Source: Salinibacter grassmerensis
GTDB taxonomy: Bacteria; Bacteroidota; Rhodothermia; Rhodothermales; Salinibacteraceae
Assembly (NCBI RefSeq): GCF_947077765.1
Contig: NZ_CAMTTF010000002.1
Coordinates: forward strand, 372,001 to 436,000
Direction of reading: 5' to 3'
DNA length: 64,000 bases
Part shown: in pieces, positions 1-9,280 of the stretch
Layout: each line of letters starts with the position of its first letter
Position numbering within the stretch: the stretch's first letter is position 1
Notes under the pieces: generated by a model
The model's input: the letters and a program-made list of their open reading frames with translations, nothing else
Databases searched by the model: none
What the model was told of the DNA's origin: nothing
Position numbers and translations under genes: made by a program

Positions 1-4
1 GATC

Positions 5-40
5 AAGGGGTTCGAGGAGTTCATCTCCTCGAACCCCTTT
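5..40 (+). terminator. Rho-independent terminator-like hairpin
   Basis: A perfect 15-bp inverted repeat (5-19 pairing with 25-39) with a 5-nt loop ends in three T residues. It lies 50 bp before the first gene and most likely ends transcription of a plus-strand gene left of the window. The short T-run makes termination strength uncertain. Confidence 0.65.
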
Positions 41-88
41 GGTCCTTAGGGGCAAGATCGCTGTAATTGTACTCAGCCTTCATCCTTC

Positions 89-1777
89 ATGATCACGATG
101 AGCGACCGATTCCTGATCGCGCCACTGGGTTTGATCCTCGTCTTCCTCGCCGGGATCGCGCCTTTACAGTCATGGGCACAGTCAGGCATTTCTGTGACCG
201 TTCCTGAGGTGAATCCAGCTCCGGGGCAGGTTACCACTCTCAGCATTGAGGCGGATCTTGACGGAAAGAGTGTGGAAGAATACTCGAACATGAAGTTTGC
301 ATTTGATGATGATGTACTCGAAATAGAAGAGGTTGAAGATGGTCGTGAACTTAGTTTTGGGTCAAGTAATCTTACAGCCAACAATTCTAAGGAGGATACT
401 CTACGGGTCTCAAACGTATCAAGCGGATCAGTGTCGGGAAGTGGAGAATTTCTTCAGGTAGACGTAAAGCTAAAAACTGGTTCTCAAAGTCCAGGAACTT
501 TTTTCAGGCTTACTCCGAGTGTGAAAGAGATAGGAGAGCCCTTTGTGGGCACATTCGGAGAGGCGGGTTCTGGGTCGGTGTTTGAAGTTGAGACCATCGA
601 TCAGGGGAAAGTCGGCGATCTTACGGTTCAGAATGGTCGTCAGGAAGGATTCGGCAACACGGCGACGGTGACGGGCACCGTCACGCGAGCGTATGGCTCG
701 TACGTGCGATTTCAGGACGACACCGGTCCTACGGGGGTAAGCGGTTTGACCGTCGGTCCCGTGAGCGGGGACATTCAACAGGACATTGCCGACGGCAACA
801 TCGAGAAGGGGACTCGGCTTTACGTGCGAGGAACGCTCTCGGACACCGACGAGCTCCTTCGAATCGATAACACGGGCCTTGAAAACTACGTCATTCTGGA
901 CCAGGGGATACTGCCGGCTCCTCAAGAGGTCTCCCTGAGCACACTGCAGTCCGGCGGTGAAGACTACGAAAGCGAACTCCTTCGTGTGGACGGACTCTCA
1001 TTCTCAAACACGAGCGGGACGTTCAATGCGAACACGACGTACACGGTTGGAGACGAGACCGCGAGCCTCAACTACCGCGTCGAGTCGAGCAATCAGACTG
1101 AGCTCATGGGCGAGCCCATCCCCATCGGGACGTTTACCTATGAGGGCGTGCTTGGAGAGTCGGGCACGGAATACCAGTTGGTTCCTATTCGCCCGGCGAC
1201 GGCCTTACCCGTCGACTTGACGCGCCTCACGGCGGTCCAGAGTGAGGAGGTTGTGGTGCTGACCTGGCGGACCGCCAGCGAAACCAACAATGCGGGTTTC
1301 CGCGTCCAGTACGAGCAGAACGCCGGCTGGCAAGAGCTCGGTTTCGTCTCGAGCAAGGTGGAGGACGGGACCACCGGTGAGGCCCAGTCCTATCGCTTTA
1401 CGGTCGACCGACGGCTCGGGCCGGGCACCCATCGCTTTCGGCTCGAGCAGGTCGACCTCGACCGGACGACAGCCCTCAGCGATACGGTGCAGGTGGAGGT
1501 TGGCATGGACGGGGCGCTGCACCTGAGCGCGCCGGCCCCGAACCCGGCGTCCACCCGGGCGACTCTTTCCTTTGCGGTGCAGGAGAGGACGAGGGCGGAA
1601 GTCGCGATGTACAACGTGCTGGGTCAACGGGTGCGGACCCTGTACGAGGGACGGCCGCCAGGAGAAGAGGGGCGACGGCTGACGGTGGAGACGGAGACGT
1701 TGTCCAGCGGAGTATACGTGGTGCGGCTCCGGGCCGGGGGGCGGACGAAGACCCGGCGTCTTACCGTCGTGCGGTAG
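89..1777 (+). CDS. Secreted multidomain protein with T9SS-type C-terminal sorting domain
   Basis: Predicted exported protein of 562 residues with no enzymatic motif that I recognise. Residues 1-30 form a signal peptide ending near SWAQS. Residues about 32-170 resemble a cohesin-like beta domain (starts ISVTVPEV, then a FDDDVLEIEEV stretch). Residues about 185-370 look like an OB-type beta domain of surface proteins. Residues about 378-470 resemble an Fn3-like module (LTWRTASETNNAGF), and the last 80 or so residues are a Por/FlgD-type sorting domain (APNPAS, YNVLGQRV, LSSGVYVVRL). The C-terminus implies secretion by the type IX system and surface attachment (family knowledge). An alternative ATG lies at 98. 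The 5' third is visibly poorer in G+C than the remainder, suggesting a composite gene. Confidence 0.85.
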   Translation: MITMSDRFLIAPLGLILVFLAGIAPLQSWAQSGISVTVPEVNPAPGQVTTLSIEADLDGKSVEEYSNMKFAFDDDVLEIEEVEDGRELSFGSSNLTANNSKEDTLRVSNVSSGSVSGSGEFLQVDVKLKTGSQSPGTFFRLTPSVKEIGEPFVGTFGEAGSGSVFEVETIDQGKVGDLTVQNGRQEGFGNTATVTGTVTRAYGSYVRFQDDTGPTGVSGLTVGPVSGDIQQDIADGNIEKGTRLYVRGTLSDTDELLRIDNTGLENYVILDQGILPAPQEVSLSTLQSGGEDYESELLRVDGLSFSNTSGTFNANTTYTVGDETASLNYRVESSNQTELMGEPIPIGTFTYEGVLGESGTEYQLVPIRPATALPVDLTRLTAVQSEEVVVLTWRTASETNNAGFRVQYEQNAGWQELGFVSSKVEDGTTGEAQSYRFTVDRRLGPGTHRFRLEQVDLDRTTALSDTVQVEVGMDGALHLSAPAPNPASTRATLSFAVQERTRAEVAMYNVLGQRVRTLYEGRPPGEEGRRLTVETETLSSGVYVVRLRAGGRTKTRRLTVVR

Positions 1778-1794
1778 GAAGACCGACCTGAGCG

Positions 1795-2532
1795 CTACAC
1801 CTCTTCGCTGAACGACTCGCCCGCCGCCGATTCGTCGAGGGGGGGGAGGTCCGGGGCATCGGGATCGTCTTGAAGGCCCCGATGCCGGAGATCCCGACCC
1901 TCCACCATAAAGACGATGCTCTGGGCGATGTTCTTTGCGTGGTCGGAGATGCGCTCCAGTGCTTTGCTCACCGTTAGCAGGTGGGCAATGATCTCGGACT
2001 GTTCGTGCCCGTCCTCGCACATTTCCACGAGGGTCGCGAAGGTCTCCTCGTGCAGCCGGTTCACCTGGAGGTCCCGAGCGATCACCTTGCGTGCCTTCAG
2101 CCGGTCGTTCTCCAGAAACGCCATCTCGGCCTCCCGCAGCATCGTGCGGGACATGTCGGCCATCTTGGGCAGGCGCGTGTCGGCGAGCAGGCCGGGGGCG
2201 TCGGCCAGGTAGCGGGCGTTGCGGGACAGGTTGCGGCAGTGGTCCCCGATGCGCTCGAAGTCGGTATTGATCTTCACCGCCATGATGAGCATGCGCAGGT
2301 CGACCGCCACGGGCGAGTGGAGGGCGAGGATGCGTTCACACTGCTCGTCGATGCGTAACTCCAGGGCGTCGACGGCGTCGTCCCCGGCCACGACCTCCTC
2401 CGCGAGGTCCATGTCCCCCTGCAGAAGGGCATTCATCGCGTTCGCGAATTGCTCGTCGACGCGGTTCGCCATGTCGGCGATCAGGCCGCGCAGGGATGCC
2501 AGCTCTTGGTCGAGGGACGAACGGTTGGGCAT
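1795..2532 (-). CDS. phoU: Phosphate transport system regulator PhoU
   Basis: PhoU, a cytoplasmic negative regulator of Pst transport and PhoR/PhoB signalling. The 245-residue length fits the family. The two three-helix repeats show the typical metal-site motifs ERIGDH (about residues 93-98) and ERISDH (about 193-198), and the protein is strongly acidic at its C-terminus. It is the last gene of the phoB-pstSCAB-phoU operon, 47 bp downstream of pstB, and its end faces the end of the preceding plus-strand gene with only 17 bp between. Confidence 0.95.
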   Translation of the reverse strand: MPNRSSLDQELASLRGLIADMANRVDEQFANAMNALLQGDMDLAEEVVAGDDAVDALELRIDEQCERILALHSPVAVDLRMLIMAVKINTDFERIGDHCRNLSRNARYLADAPGLLADTRLPKMADMSRTMLREAEMAFLENDRLKARKVIARDLQVNRLHEETFATLVEMCEDGHEQSEIIAHLLTVSKALERISDHAKNIAQSIVFMVEGRDLRHRGLQDDPDAPDLPPLDESAAGESFSEEV

Positions 2533-2579
2533 GTCCGAAGAGGGGAAGAACGGCAGTGGGAGATGAAGGGCGCCCGATG

Positions 2580-3461
2580 CTACCCGAAGCGTCCGGTCAC
2601 GTACGCCTCGGTGCGGTCCTTCTCGGGGCGGGTGAAGAGCTGATCGGTCGGGCTCATTTCGATGAGCCGGCCCATGTAGAGGAAGGCCGTCTCGTCACTG
2701 ATTCGGGAGGCCTGCTGCATGTTGTGGGTAACGATCACAATCGTATAGTCCTTTTTCAGCTCCGTGATCGTTTCCTCGATTTTCGATGTCGCGATGGGGT
2801 CCAGGGCACTGGCCGGCTCGTCCATGAGCACCACGTCGGGTTGGACGGCGAGCGTCCGGGCGATGCAGAGGCGCTGTTGCTGGCCCCCGCTCAGATCGAG
2901 CGCACTGCTGTGCAGCTGGTCCTTCACCTCGTCCCATAGGGCAGCTTGTCGTAGAGAACGCTCCACGAGTGCATCGAGGTCCCCGGTGTAGCCGTTGATT
3001 TCGGCGCCCCACGCCACATTTTTGTAAATGGTCTTCGGGAAGGGATTCGGCTTCTGAAAGACCATTCCGACGCGCCGGCGCACCATGACCGGGTCGGTGT
3101 CCTCCGCGTACACGTCCTGGCCGTCCACGTGGATGGTCCCTTCGAGCGTCGTGCCCTGAATCAGCTCGTTCATCCGGTTCAGGCACCGGAGCAGTGTGGA
3201 CTTCCCGCAGCCGGAGGGCCCGATCAGGGCCGTCACCCGGTTGGGCTGAACGTCCATGCTGATGCCCTGGAGGGCATGGTTTTCATCGTACCAGAAGTGC
3301 AGGTCTTCAATCTGTAGCTTCGGCTGCACCGACGGAGCGGCAGACGTAGACGAGGATGCTTCCGCCTGTGGCTCGGGGGAGCCCGGACGGCCGTTGGGCG
3401 TCGGCGCGTCGGGGGAGGCGGGCGAGGTGGGGGTGTCGTCGGTGGATTCGTCGGTAGGCAT
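2580..3461 (-). CDS. pstB: Phosphate ABC transporter ATP-binding protein PstB
   Basis: ATPase of the PstSCAB high-affinity phosphate importer. Walker [10 protein letters not shown] lies at about residues 81-89, the signature is LSGGQQQR, and Walker B is [14 protein letters not shown] chose the ATG at 3461 (MPTDEST): the frame is open further upstream to 3524, but that would overlap the end of pstA. The first 48 residues are a Pro/Ser/Asp-rich tail not seen in typical PstB (about 250-260 residues); the core begins at [11 protein letters not shown] low-complexity acidic tail is plausible in a halophile. Confidence 0.95.
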   Translation of the reverse strand: MPTDESTDDTPTSPASPDAPTPNGRPGSPEPQAEASSSTSAAPSVQPKLQIEDLHFWYDENHALQGISMDVQPNRVTALIGPSGCGKSTLLRCLNRMNELIQGTTLEGTIHVDGQDVYAEDTDPVMVRRRVGMVFQKPNPFPKTIYKNVAWGAEINGYTGDLDALVERSLRQAALWDEVKDQLHSSALDLSGGQQQRLCIARTLAVQPDVVLMDEPASALDPIATSKIEETITELKKDYTIVIVTHNMQQASRISDETAFLYMGRLIEMSPTDQLFTRPEKDRTEAYVTGRFG

Positions 3462-3510
3462 GGGGGGGCACAATCGGTCGTGCGAGCAGGGCGGGAGCGT
3501 GGCGGCGGAC

Positions 3511-4398
3511 TTAGGAGCCGGCACGACGCTCTTCGAAGTAGTTGCGTAGCAGGATGGCCGTCAGGTTCATCGTGAACAAGAGAATCATAAGCACCACGAT
3601 GGCGGCGGCCGCCAGGCCCTCAAACTCGGCCTGGGGGCGGGCCGTCCAGTTAAAGATCTGAATCGGAAGCGCGGTGAACTGATCCAGGGCCCCGCGGGGA
3701 AGGAACGGAACGAAGGTGAGTGCCCCGATGAGGATGAGGGGCGCCGTTTCCCCGATGGCCCGGCTGAGCGCGAGAATGACCCCGGTGAAGATGCCGGGGG
3801 CGGCCATCGGCAGGACGTGGCTCCAGATGACCTGCGAGCGCGTGGCACCGAGGGCATAGGCATTCTCGCGGATGCCGCTCGGAATGCTTCGGAGGGCCTC
3901 CTGGGTGCTGATAATGATGATGGGCAGGATGAGCAGGCTAAGCGTCAGGGCCCCGGCCAGGAGGCTCTGTTCCAGCGCCGCGAAACGCACGAAGAGGGCG
4001 AGTCCCAGAATGCCGTATACCACCGAGGGGACCCCGGCGAGGTTGGCAATGTTGATCTGAATCAGGCGCAGAAGCCAGCCGTCCCGCGCGTATTCTTCGA
4101 GGTACACGGCGGAGGCCACCCCCAGCGGTACCGAAATGAGAGCGGTAAGCCCCATCAGCCAGAGCGAGCCGACCAGGGCAGACTTGATGCCCGCCTCCTG
4201 CGCCTTTCGGGACGGAAAGCTACTGAGAAACTGCACGTCGAGCCAGGGCACGCCCGAGGTGACGACGTCCACCAGAAGCGTCACGAGCACGACCACGCCG
4301 AAGATCGTGGCCAGGAAGAGGACGCCGGCCAGGATGATCCCGATGCGCTTGCGGCGAGAACGGTGGGTCTGAAATGATCCGTCTTCGGAAGGCTCCAT
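3511..4398 (-). CDS. pstA: Phosphate ABC transporter permease PstA
   Basis: Inner-membrane permease subunit of the phosphate importer. The 295-residue product has six predicted TM segments and the ABC-importer EAA-type loop ([20 protein letters not shown]) that contacts PstB. The start at 4398 (MEPSEDG) follows the Arg-rich stretch THRSRRKR before TM1. An ATG at 4521 would overlap pstC and add an unconvincing Thr/Arg-rich leader. It lies 82 bp after pstC and 49 bp before pstB in one transcription unit. Confidence 0.93.
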   Translation of the reverse strand: MEPSEDGSFQTHRSRRKRIGIILAGVLFLATIFGVVVLVTLLVDVVTSGVPWLDVQFLSSFPSRKAQEAGIKSALVGSLWLMGLTALISVPLGVASAVYLEEYARDGWLLRLIQINIANLAGVPSVVYGILGLALFVRFAALEQSLLAGALTLSLLILPIIIISTQEALRSIPSGIRENAYALGATRSQVIWSHVLPMAAPGIFTGVILALSRAIGETAPLILIGALTFVPFLPRGALDQFTALPIQIFNWTARPQAEFEGLAAAAIVVLMILLFTMNLTAILLRNYFEERRAGS

Positions 4399-4480
4399 CG
4401 AGGTGCGCGGATTGGATGCTCGGGTGTTCGAACGGGTAGCAGCGAGGGCGTGTGTGGTCGACGCCCACAAGCACAACGCC

Positions 4481-5443
4481 TCAGTACTCCTCCTGGTAGT
4501 GAAGGGTGATGCGGTTGGCAAAGATGTTTAGGGCAAGGGTGATCAGGAAGAGCATCAGGCCGACGGCAAAGATGCTCTGGTAGACGATCGTCCCCTGTGG
4601 CGTGTCCCCCTTGCTCACCTGCACGATAAAGGCTGTCATGGTCTGAATGGACTGCGTAGGGTCGAGGGTCGCCTTCGGGGTCGCTCCCGCCGCCAGGGTC
4701 ACGATCATGGTCTCCCCGATGGCTCGGCTTACCGCCAGAATAAAGCTCGCCATGATGCCGCTGAAGGCAGCAGGCACGTTCACGCGCACCACCGTCTCGT
4801 ACTTCGTGGCCCCGAGGGCGTAGGCCGCCTGCGAGAGGCTATCGGGGACGGCCTGAAGGGCATCTTCGCTGAGGGAGGCCACCATCGGAATAATCATAAT
4901 TCCGACGACAACGCCTGCGCTGAGAGCGTTATAGACGCCGAGGCCTGGAACGACCGTCTGCAGGAGTGGGGTGACGAAGGTGAGGGCAAAGTACCCGTAC
5001 ACGACGGTCGGCACGCCGGCCAGCAACTCCAGGCTCGGCTTCAGAACCTTCCGGACCCATTTGGAGGCGTATTCCGAAATGAAGATGGCACTGGCAAGGC
5101 CCACGGGAAGGGCCACCACCGCCGAAATTACGGTTACGAGCAACGTGCCTGCCAGCAGGGCCCAGATGCCGAAGTGCTTCTCCGAAAACTGAGGCGTCCA
5201 TTGGGTGTCCCCAAAGAATTCCGTCAGGGCCACCGTCTGGAAAAATGGAATCGACTCGATGACCAGGACGGCCGCAATCCCGAGCGTCGTGAGCACACTG
5301 ACGAGGGCGCACGCCCCGAGCACGTACTCAATGAGCTTTTCTTTCGGGCTATCGTAGACCTGCTGGCGCAGATCCTGGGCCGGCCGGTCGGCCGTCGTCT
5401 CGTCGTTCGCGGGTTTTGGGGGGGAAGAAGTGGGCGTGCTCAT
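4481..5443 (-). CDS. pstC: Phosphate ABC transporter permease PstC
   Basis: Second permease subunit of the Pst importer, 320 residues. A hydrophilic N-terminus of about 35 residues is followed by six TM segments. The family signature [21 protein letters not shown] is the cytoplasmic coupling loop for PstB, and [10 protein letters not shown] follows in a TM segment as in other PstC proteins. It lies directly downstream of pstS (42 bp) and upstream of pstA. Confidence 0.95.
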   Translation of the reverse strand: MSTPTSSPPKPANDETTADRPAQDLRQQVYDSPKEKLIEYVLGACALVSVLTTLGIAAVLVIESIPFFQTVALTEFFGDTQWTPQFSEKHFGIWALLAGTLLVTVISAVVALPVGLASAIFISEYASKWVRKVLKPSLELLAGVPTVVYGYFALTFVTPLLQTVVPGLGVYNALSAGVVVGIMIIPMVASLSEDALQAVPDSLSQAAYALGATKYETVVRVNVPAAFSGIMASFILAVSRAIGETMIVTLAAGATPKATLDPTQSIQTMTAFIVQVSKGDTPQGTIVYQSIFAVGLMLFLITLALNIFANRITLHYQEEY

Positions 5444-5485
5444 AGAGGCAAAGCCTGTTCAGGATGCTCGCGACCGGGCAGGGAC

Positions 5486-6553
5486 TTACTCGGCGGCCAT
5501 CGTGTCGGATGGTGCTGTGCCTTCAGCTGCCTTACGGAGCATCTCCTCCACCTGCGTGCCCGTCGCGTCCACGCCCTCCGCCCCGAAGACCGTTCCGCTC
5601 GTTCGGTCCTGAAAGCGCTGGAGGGCCAGGTCGTACGCGTCGTCGGGCATCGACACGTAGCCCACGTCGGAGGCCAGCTCGCCGGCGTTCTGTAGGTAGA
5701 ACGTGACGAACTTCTCGACGGTCGGGGTGACCTTCGCGGGGTTGACGTAGATGAAGAGTGGACGTGAGAGCGGACGGTAATTCCCGTTCTTGACGGTCTC
5801 CGCACTCGGAGACACACAGGACGTCCCGCCGTCCCGGTCGTCCGGATCGATGCCCAGGGCCTTCAGCTGGTCGGCGTTGTTTTCGTAGTAGGCCAGCCCG
5901 AAGTATCCGAGTGCCGTTTCCGTGCCCGTGATGCCCTGAACGAGCACGTTGTCGTCCTCACTTGCCGTGAAGTCGGAGCGGCTGGCCTCCGCCTCCCCCA
6001 CGATTGCCTCCGTAAAGTAGTCGTAGGTGCCACTGGCCGTGCCGGGCCCGTACAGCTCTATGGGCCGGTCCGGATAGGAGTCGCGAATCTGGTTCCAGCG
6101 GTCGATCGAACTGTTTGGCTTCCAAATCTCGCGAAGCTCGCCGGCGGTCAGGCAGCTGGCCCAATCGTTTTCGGGGTGCACCACGACGGCCAGCCCGTCG
6201 TAGGCGACCGGGATTTCAATGAACTCGATGCCGTTCGCCTCCGCCTTCTCAATCTCGTTTGGGGCAATGGGGCGGGAGGCATCGTTGATGGCCGTCTCCC
6301 CCCGCAGAAATTTTGAGAACCCGCCGCCGGTGCCGCTCACCCCCACGTTCACCCGGGCGCCCTGACTATCTTCCATGAACTCCTCCGCGACGGCCTCCGT
6401 GAGGGGGAAGACGGTGCTGGAGCCGTCGATGCTTACCGAGTCAACCGACGAGCCGCCACAGCCAACGAGCACGACTGCCAGCACAATGATTCCGGTCAGG
6501 GCCGATGCGGAGGCCGGAGAGCATCGCGAGAGAAGAAGTTGCAACCTAGGCAT
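5486..6553 (-). CDS. pstS: Phosphate-binding lipoprotein PstS
   Basis: Periplasmic phosphate-binding component of the Pst system. The chosen start (MPRLQLL, 6553) gives a lipoprotein signal with a lipobox LVGC and lipidated Cys at about residue 32; an upstream ATG at 6604 would add 17 residues before it. Phosphate-binding loops typical of PstS are visible: DGSSTVFPLTEA, SGTGGGFSKF with NDASRPI, and GPGTASGTYDYF. Lipid anchoring fits a Gram-negative lineage lacking the soluble E. coli-type form. First of the transport genes, 102 bp downstream of phoB. Confidence 0.95.
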   Translation of the reverse strand: MPRLQLLLSRCSPASASALTGIIVLAVVLVGCGGSSVDSVSIDGSSTVFPLTEAVAEEFMEDSQGARVNVGVSGTGGGFSKFLRGETAINDASRPIAPNEIEKAEANGIEFIEIPVAYDGLAVVVHPENDWASCLTAGELREIWKPNSSIDRWNQIRDSYPDRPIELYGPGTASGTYDYFTEAIVGEAEASRSDFTASEDDNVLVQGITGTETALGYFGLAYYENNADQLKALGIDPDDRDGGTSCVSPSAETVKNGNYRPLSRPLFIYVNPAKVTPTVEKFVTFYLQNAGELASDVGYVSMPDDAYDLALQRFQDRTSGTVFGAEGVDATGTQVEEMLRKAAEGTAPSDTMAAE

Positions 6554-6655
6554 TGTAGCAGAGAAGACGTAAAGAAGAGGACGACGGTGGGTGTGTCGAA
6601 TCAATCATAATGCTCATTCGGGCCAAGAGAAAGCCCTGTTCGTCGCGCTGAGCCC

Positions 6656-7381
6656 CTATTCCTTCATCCGGTACCCAACGCCCTTGACGGTTTCAATGTA
6701 TTCGCTGCCGATCTTCTCACGGATTTTGCGGATGTGGACATCCACGGTCCGGTCAACGACGTAGACGTCGCGTCCCCACACCTCATCGAGGATCTCTTGG
6801 CGGGAGAACACGCGGCCGGGATGTGAGGCCAGAAAGTAGAGCAGCTCGAACTCTTTTCGGGGAAAGCGCATCTCCGTCTCGCCGTCTCCGTTCTCCTGGT
6901 AGACGAGGTAACGGTCCCGATCCACCCGCAGATTGTGTACCTCAATTTGATCGGGAGGGTCCTCGTAGCGGTGGGCGCTGCGCAGTAGGGCCCTGGTCTG
7001 GCTGACGATGACGGAGACAGAGACCGGCTTTCCGAGGTAGATATCGGCGCCCACGTCGAGCCCCTGCACCTTGTCGTCCTCCTCATTGCGGGCGGTCAGC
7101 ATCATGATCGGGATGGTACGGAGGTGGGCATCTTTGCGGAGCTTTTCGCACACCTCAATGCCGTCCATCTTGGGCATCATGATGTCGAGAATGATGAGGT
7201 CCGGGTCATGCTCGCGTGCCTGTTCAAGTGCCTCTACCCCATCTCGGGCGAGCACGACGCCAAAACCCTCCTGATCCAGATTGTACTCCACGAGGCTAAG
7301 CAAGTCTTCCTCGTCGTCGACGACGAGGATAGTGGACTCTTTCGTTCCGAGCTGCTGTTCCGTCACAGTGTATGAAGCCAA
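6656..7381 (-). CDS. phoB: Phosphate regulon response regulator PhoB (OmpR family)
   Basis: Two-component response regulator, 241 residues. The receiver domain (about 18-130) has the acidic pair D22/D23, phospho-acceptor D66 in LIILDIMMPKMDG and K118 in the LGKP motif. The C-terminal winged helix (about 140-240) contains the REILDEVWG and VDRTVDVHIRKIREKIG elements of PhoB/OmpR proteins. Heading the pst operon makes PhoB the best assignment. No phoR lies next to it, so its kinase is elsewhere. I could not recognise a Pho box in the upstream region. Confidence 0.9.
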   Translation of the reverse strand: MASYTVTEQQLGTKESTILVVDDEEDLLSLVEYNLDQEGFGVVLARDGVEALEQAREHDPDLIILDIMMPKMDGIEVCEKLRKDAHLRTIPIMMLTARNEEDDKVQGLDVGADIYLGKPVSVSVIVSQTRALLRSAHRYEDPPDQIEVHNLRVDRDRYLVYQENGDGETEMRFPRKEFELLYFLASHPGRVFSRQEILDEVWGRDVYVVDRTVDVHIRKIREKIGSEYIETVKGVGYRMKE

Positions 7382-7893
7382 TCATCCTGAAGACTGTGAG
7401 ACGTTCGATCCTACCTTCAGGTCCGCGTCGCTGTTGTTATCGAACTATTATCATCCGCCCCCAGCCTCCCCTTTCGCCGGTTTTTCGAAGGTGGCGAGGC
7501 TCGCAGCGCAGCAAAATGGCCCTGGTGCAAAATAAAAGCGCTCTCCACTGGACGAAAGAGGCCGGGGGCGGAAAGCTTTCGGACTGAAACCAAATGTGGG
7601 GGCTCTGGACAGGTGGCCGGACCTGACCCGAAAAAGCCATCCTGCATACGCAGAATCGAAGTAAGCACGTCCGGCATACCGAAAGCGCTCTCGAGTGTAT
7701 TTCTTTCGATGAGGCCCCAGCGCCTTTCCCGTGCAACCCGTCCGGGCTACAAAAAACGCCGTACATCACTTCTGGTCAAAGCGCCTCGTGCCTGTCGGAT
7801 GTCTCTGGCACAGTGGAGACTGTATAGCCCCTCAGTGAATTCCGAGGGACGGGCGAGGGCCCGGGGCACGAATGAATCTATCGGCGGTGGGAG
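7382..7893. other. Intergenic region between divergent phoB and MATE genes
   Basis: About 510 bp between two divergently transcribed genes. It must carry the phoB promoter and the promoter of the MATE exporter. Short open frames on both strands have no recognisable features, and no conserved RNA or clear operator was seen. An AT-rich patch near 7436-7455 is a reasonable place for the phoB promoter. Confidence 0.5.
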
Positions 7894-9264
7894 TTGAAGA
7901 ACAGTGTGGCTTCGTCGTCCAGTCGAACGTGTGTGAGGTCGGTACACTTGGTCCTTTCGAGTCCGTACGATCGTGATATTTTGGACCTAGCGGTGCCGGC
8001 CCTCGCAGGGCTCGCTGCCGGACCGCTCGTCTCGCTGGTCGACACCGCGTTCGTGGGACAGCTGGGACGCGTCCCCCTGGGGGCCCTCGGGGTGAACACG
8101 TCGATCTTTTCGATGACGTTCGTCGTCTTCAATTTCCTCGCGTACGGCACCACGCCGCGCGTGGGCCGGGCCGTGGGCAACGACGAGCGAGAAGAGGCGG
8201 GGCGGGTGGTCGTTCGGGCGCTCGTGCTTGCCGTCGCGGTCGGCATCGTGGCCCTCATCGCCCTGCAGGCCCTGGCCCGTCCCATCTTGACCGTAATGGG
8301 GGCGAGCGAGGAATTGATGGCCCCGGCCCTGTCCTACCTGCGCATTCGCGCCCTGGCCGGTCCGGCGGTGCTCCTCATTACGGCCAGCCATGGGGCCTTT
8401 CGGGGGTACCAGGACACCCGCACCCCCATGGTGGTGACGCTCGGCTTCAACGTCGTGAATGGGGGGCTCGACCCGGTCCTCATTTTCGTCTTCGACTGGG
8501 GGCTGGCGGGGGCTGCGGCGGCGACGGCCATTGGGCAGTGGGTGGGCGCACTTACGTTTCTGTACCTGCTCCTCTACACGCGGCGAGACGAACTCGGGAT
8601 CACGCTGCGGTGGCCGGCCCCCCACACGCTCGTGCCATTCTTGAAGGTGGGGCGCGACCTGTTCCTGCGTACGGCCTCGCTCGTGGGCACCATGACGCTG
8701 GCGACGGCCATGGCGGCCCGCGTGGGCGTGACGGCCGTGGCGGCGCATCAAGTTGCGGCTCAACTCTGGACCTTCCTCGCCCTTCTGGTCGACGCACTGG
8801 CCGTGGCGGCACAGGCCCTCGTATCGAAGCACCTCGGCTCGGATGACCCGGAATCGGCTCGCGAGGTCGCCAACCGGCTGGTGCAGTGGGGGCTGGCCGT
8901 GGGCGTGGGGCTTGGGCTCGGGTTCTGGGCCCTGCGGCCCATCCTGCCCACCTTTTTCACCGACGACCCCGATACAGTCGCGGCGCTTCTCGACGTGTAC
9001 TTCTTCGTGGTGGTGCTCCAGCCCCTGAACGGCCTCGTCTTCGTCGGGGACGGCATCTACATGGGGGCGGAGGCGTTTCCGTACCTGGCCAAGGCCATGA
9101 TTGGAACGGCCCTGGCGGCGGCCGTCGTGCTGCTTCTGGTGAACCCGATGGGCTGGGGCCTCGTCGGGGTGTGGTGGGGCATCACGACGCTGATGGTGGG
9201 CCGCATCCTTACACTGGCGGGGCCGTACGTGCGAGGAACCCTGCTCGCGCCCGAGTCCGAGTAG
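7894..9264 (+). CDS. MATE family multidrug/Na+ antiporter
   Basis: Inner-membrane multidrug and toxin extrusion transporter of the DinF/NorM type, about 450 residues with 12 predicted TM segments in two repeats. Family landmarks are LAVPALAGLAAGPLVSLVDTAFVGQLG at the start of TM1, cut here to its first part, and the second-half repeat beginning LFLRTASLVGTMTLATAMAARVG. There is no ATG near the start: the frame can begin at TTG (7894) or at a GTG/TTG shortly after (about 7930-7951), just before LVLSSPYDRDIL. The substrate cannot be told from sequence; halophile MATE pumps commonly use Na+ or H+. Confidence 0.88.
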   Translation: MKNSVASSSSRTCVRSVHLVLSSPYDRDILDLAVPALAGLAAGPLVSLVDTAFVGQLGRVPLGALGVNTSIFSMTFVVFNFLAYGTTPRVGRAVGNDEREEAGRVVVRALVLAVAVGIVALIALQALARPILTVMGASEELMAPALSYLRIRALAGPAVLLITASHGAFRGYQDTRTPMVVTLGFNVVNGGLDPVLIFVFDWGLAGAAAATAIGQWVGALTFLYLLLYTRRDELGITLRWPAPHTLVPFLKVGRDLFLRTASLVGTMTLATAMAARVGVTAVAAHQVAAQLWTFLALLVDALAVAAQALVSKHLGSDDPESAREVANRLVQWGLAVGVGLGLGFWALRPILPTFFTDDPDTVAALLDVYFFVVVLQPLNGLVFVGDGIYMGAEAFPYLAKAMIGTALAAAVVLLLVNPMGWGLVGVWWGITTLMVGRILTLAGPYVRGTLLAPESE

Positions 9265-9280
9265 GGCGGCGCCGGCCCTG

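Noticed and set aside
7382-7480. Pho box upstream of phoB
   Set aside because: No direct repeat resembling the enterobacterial CTGTCAT unit was found; the lineage may use another motif.
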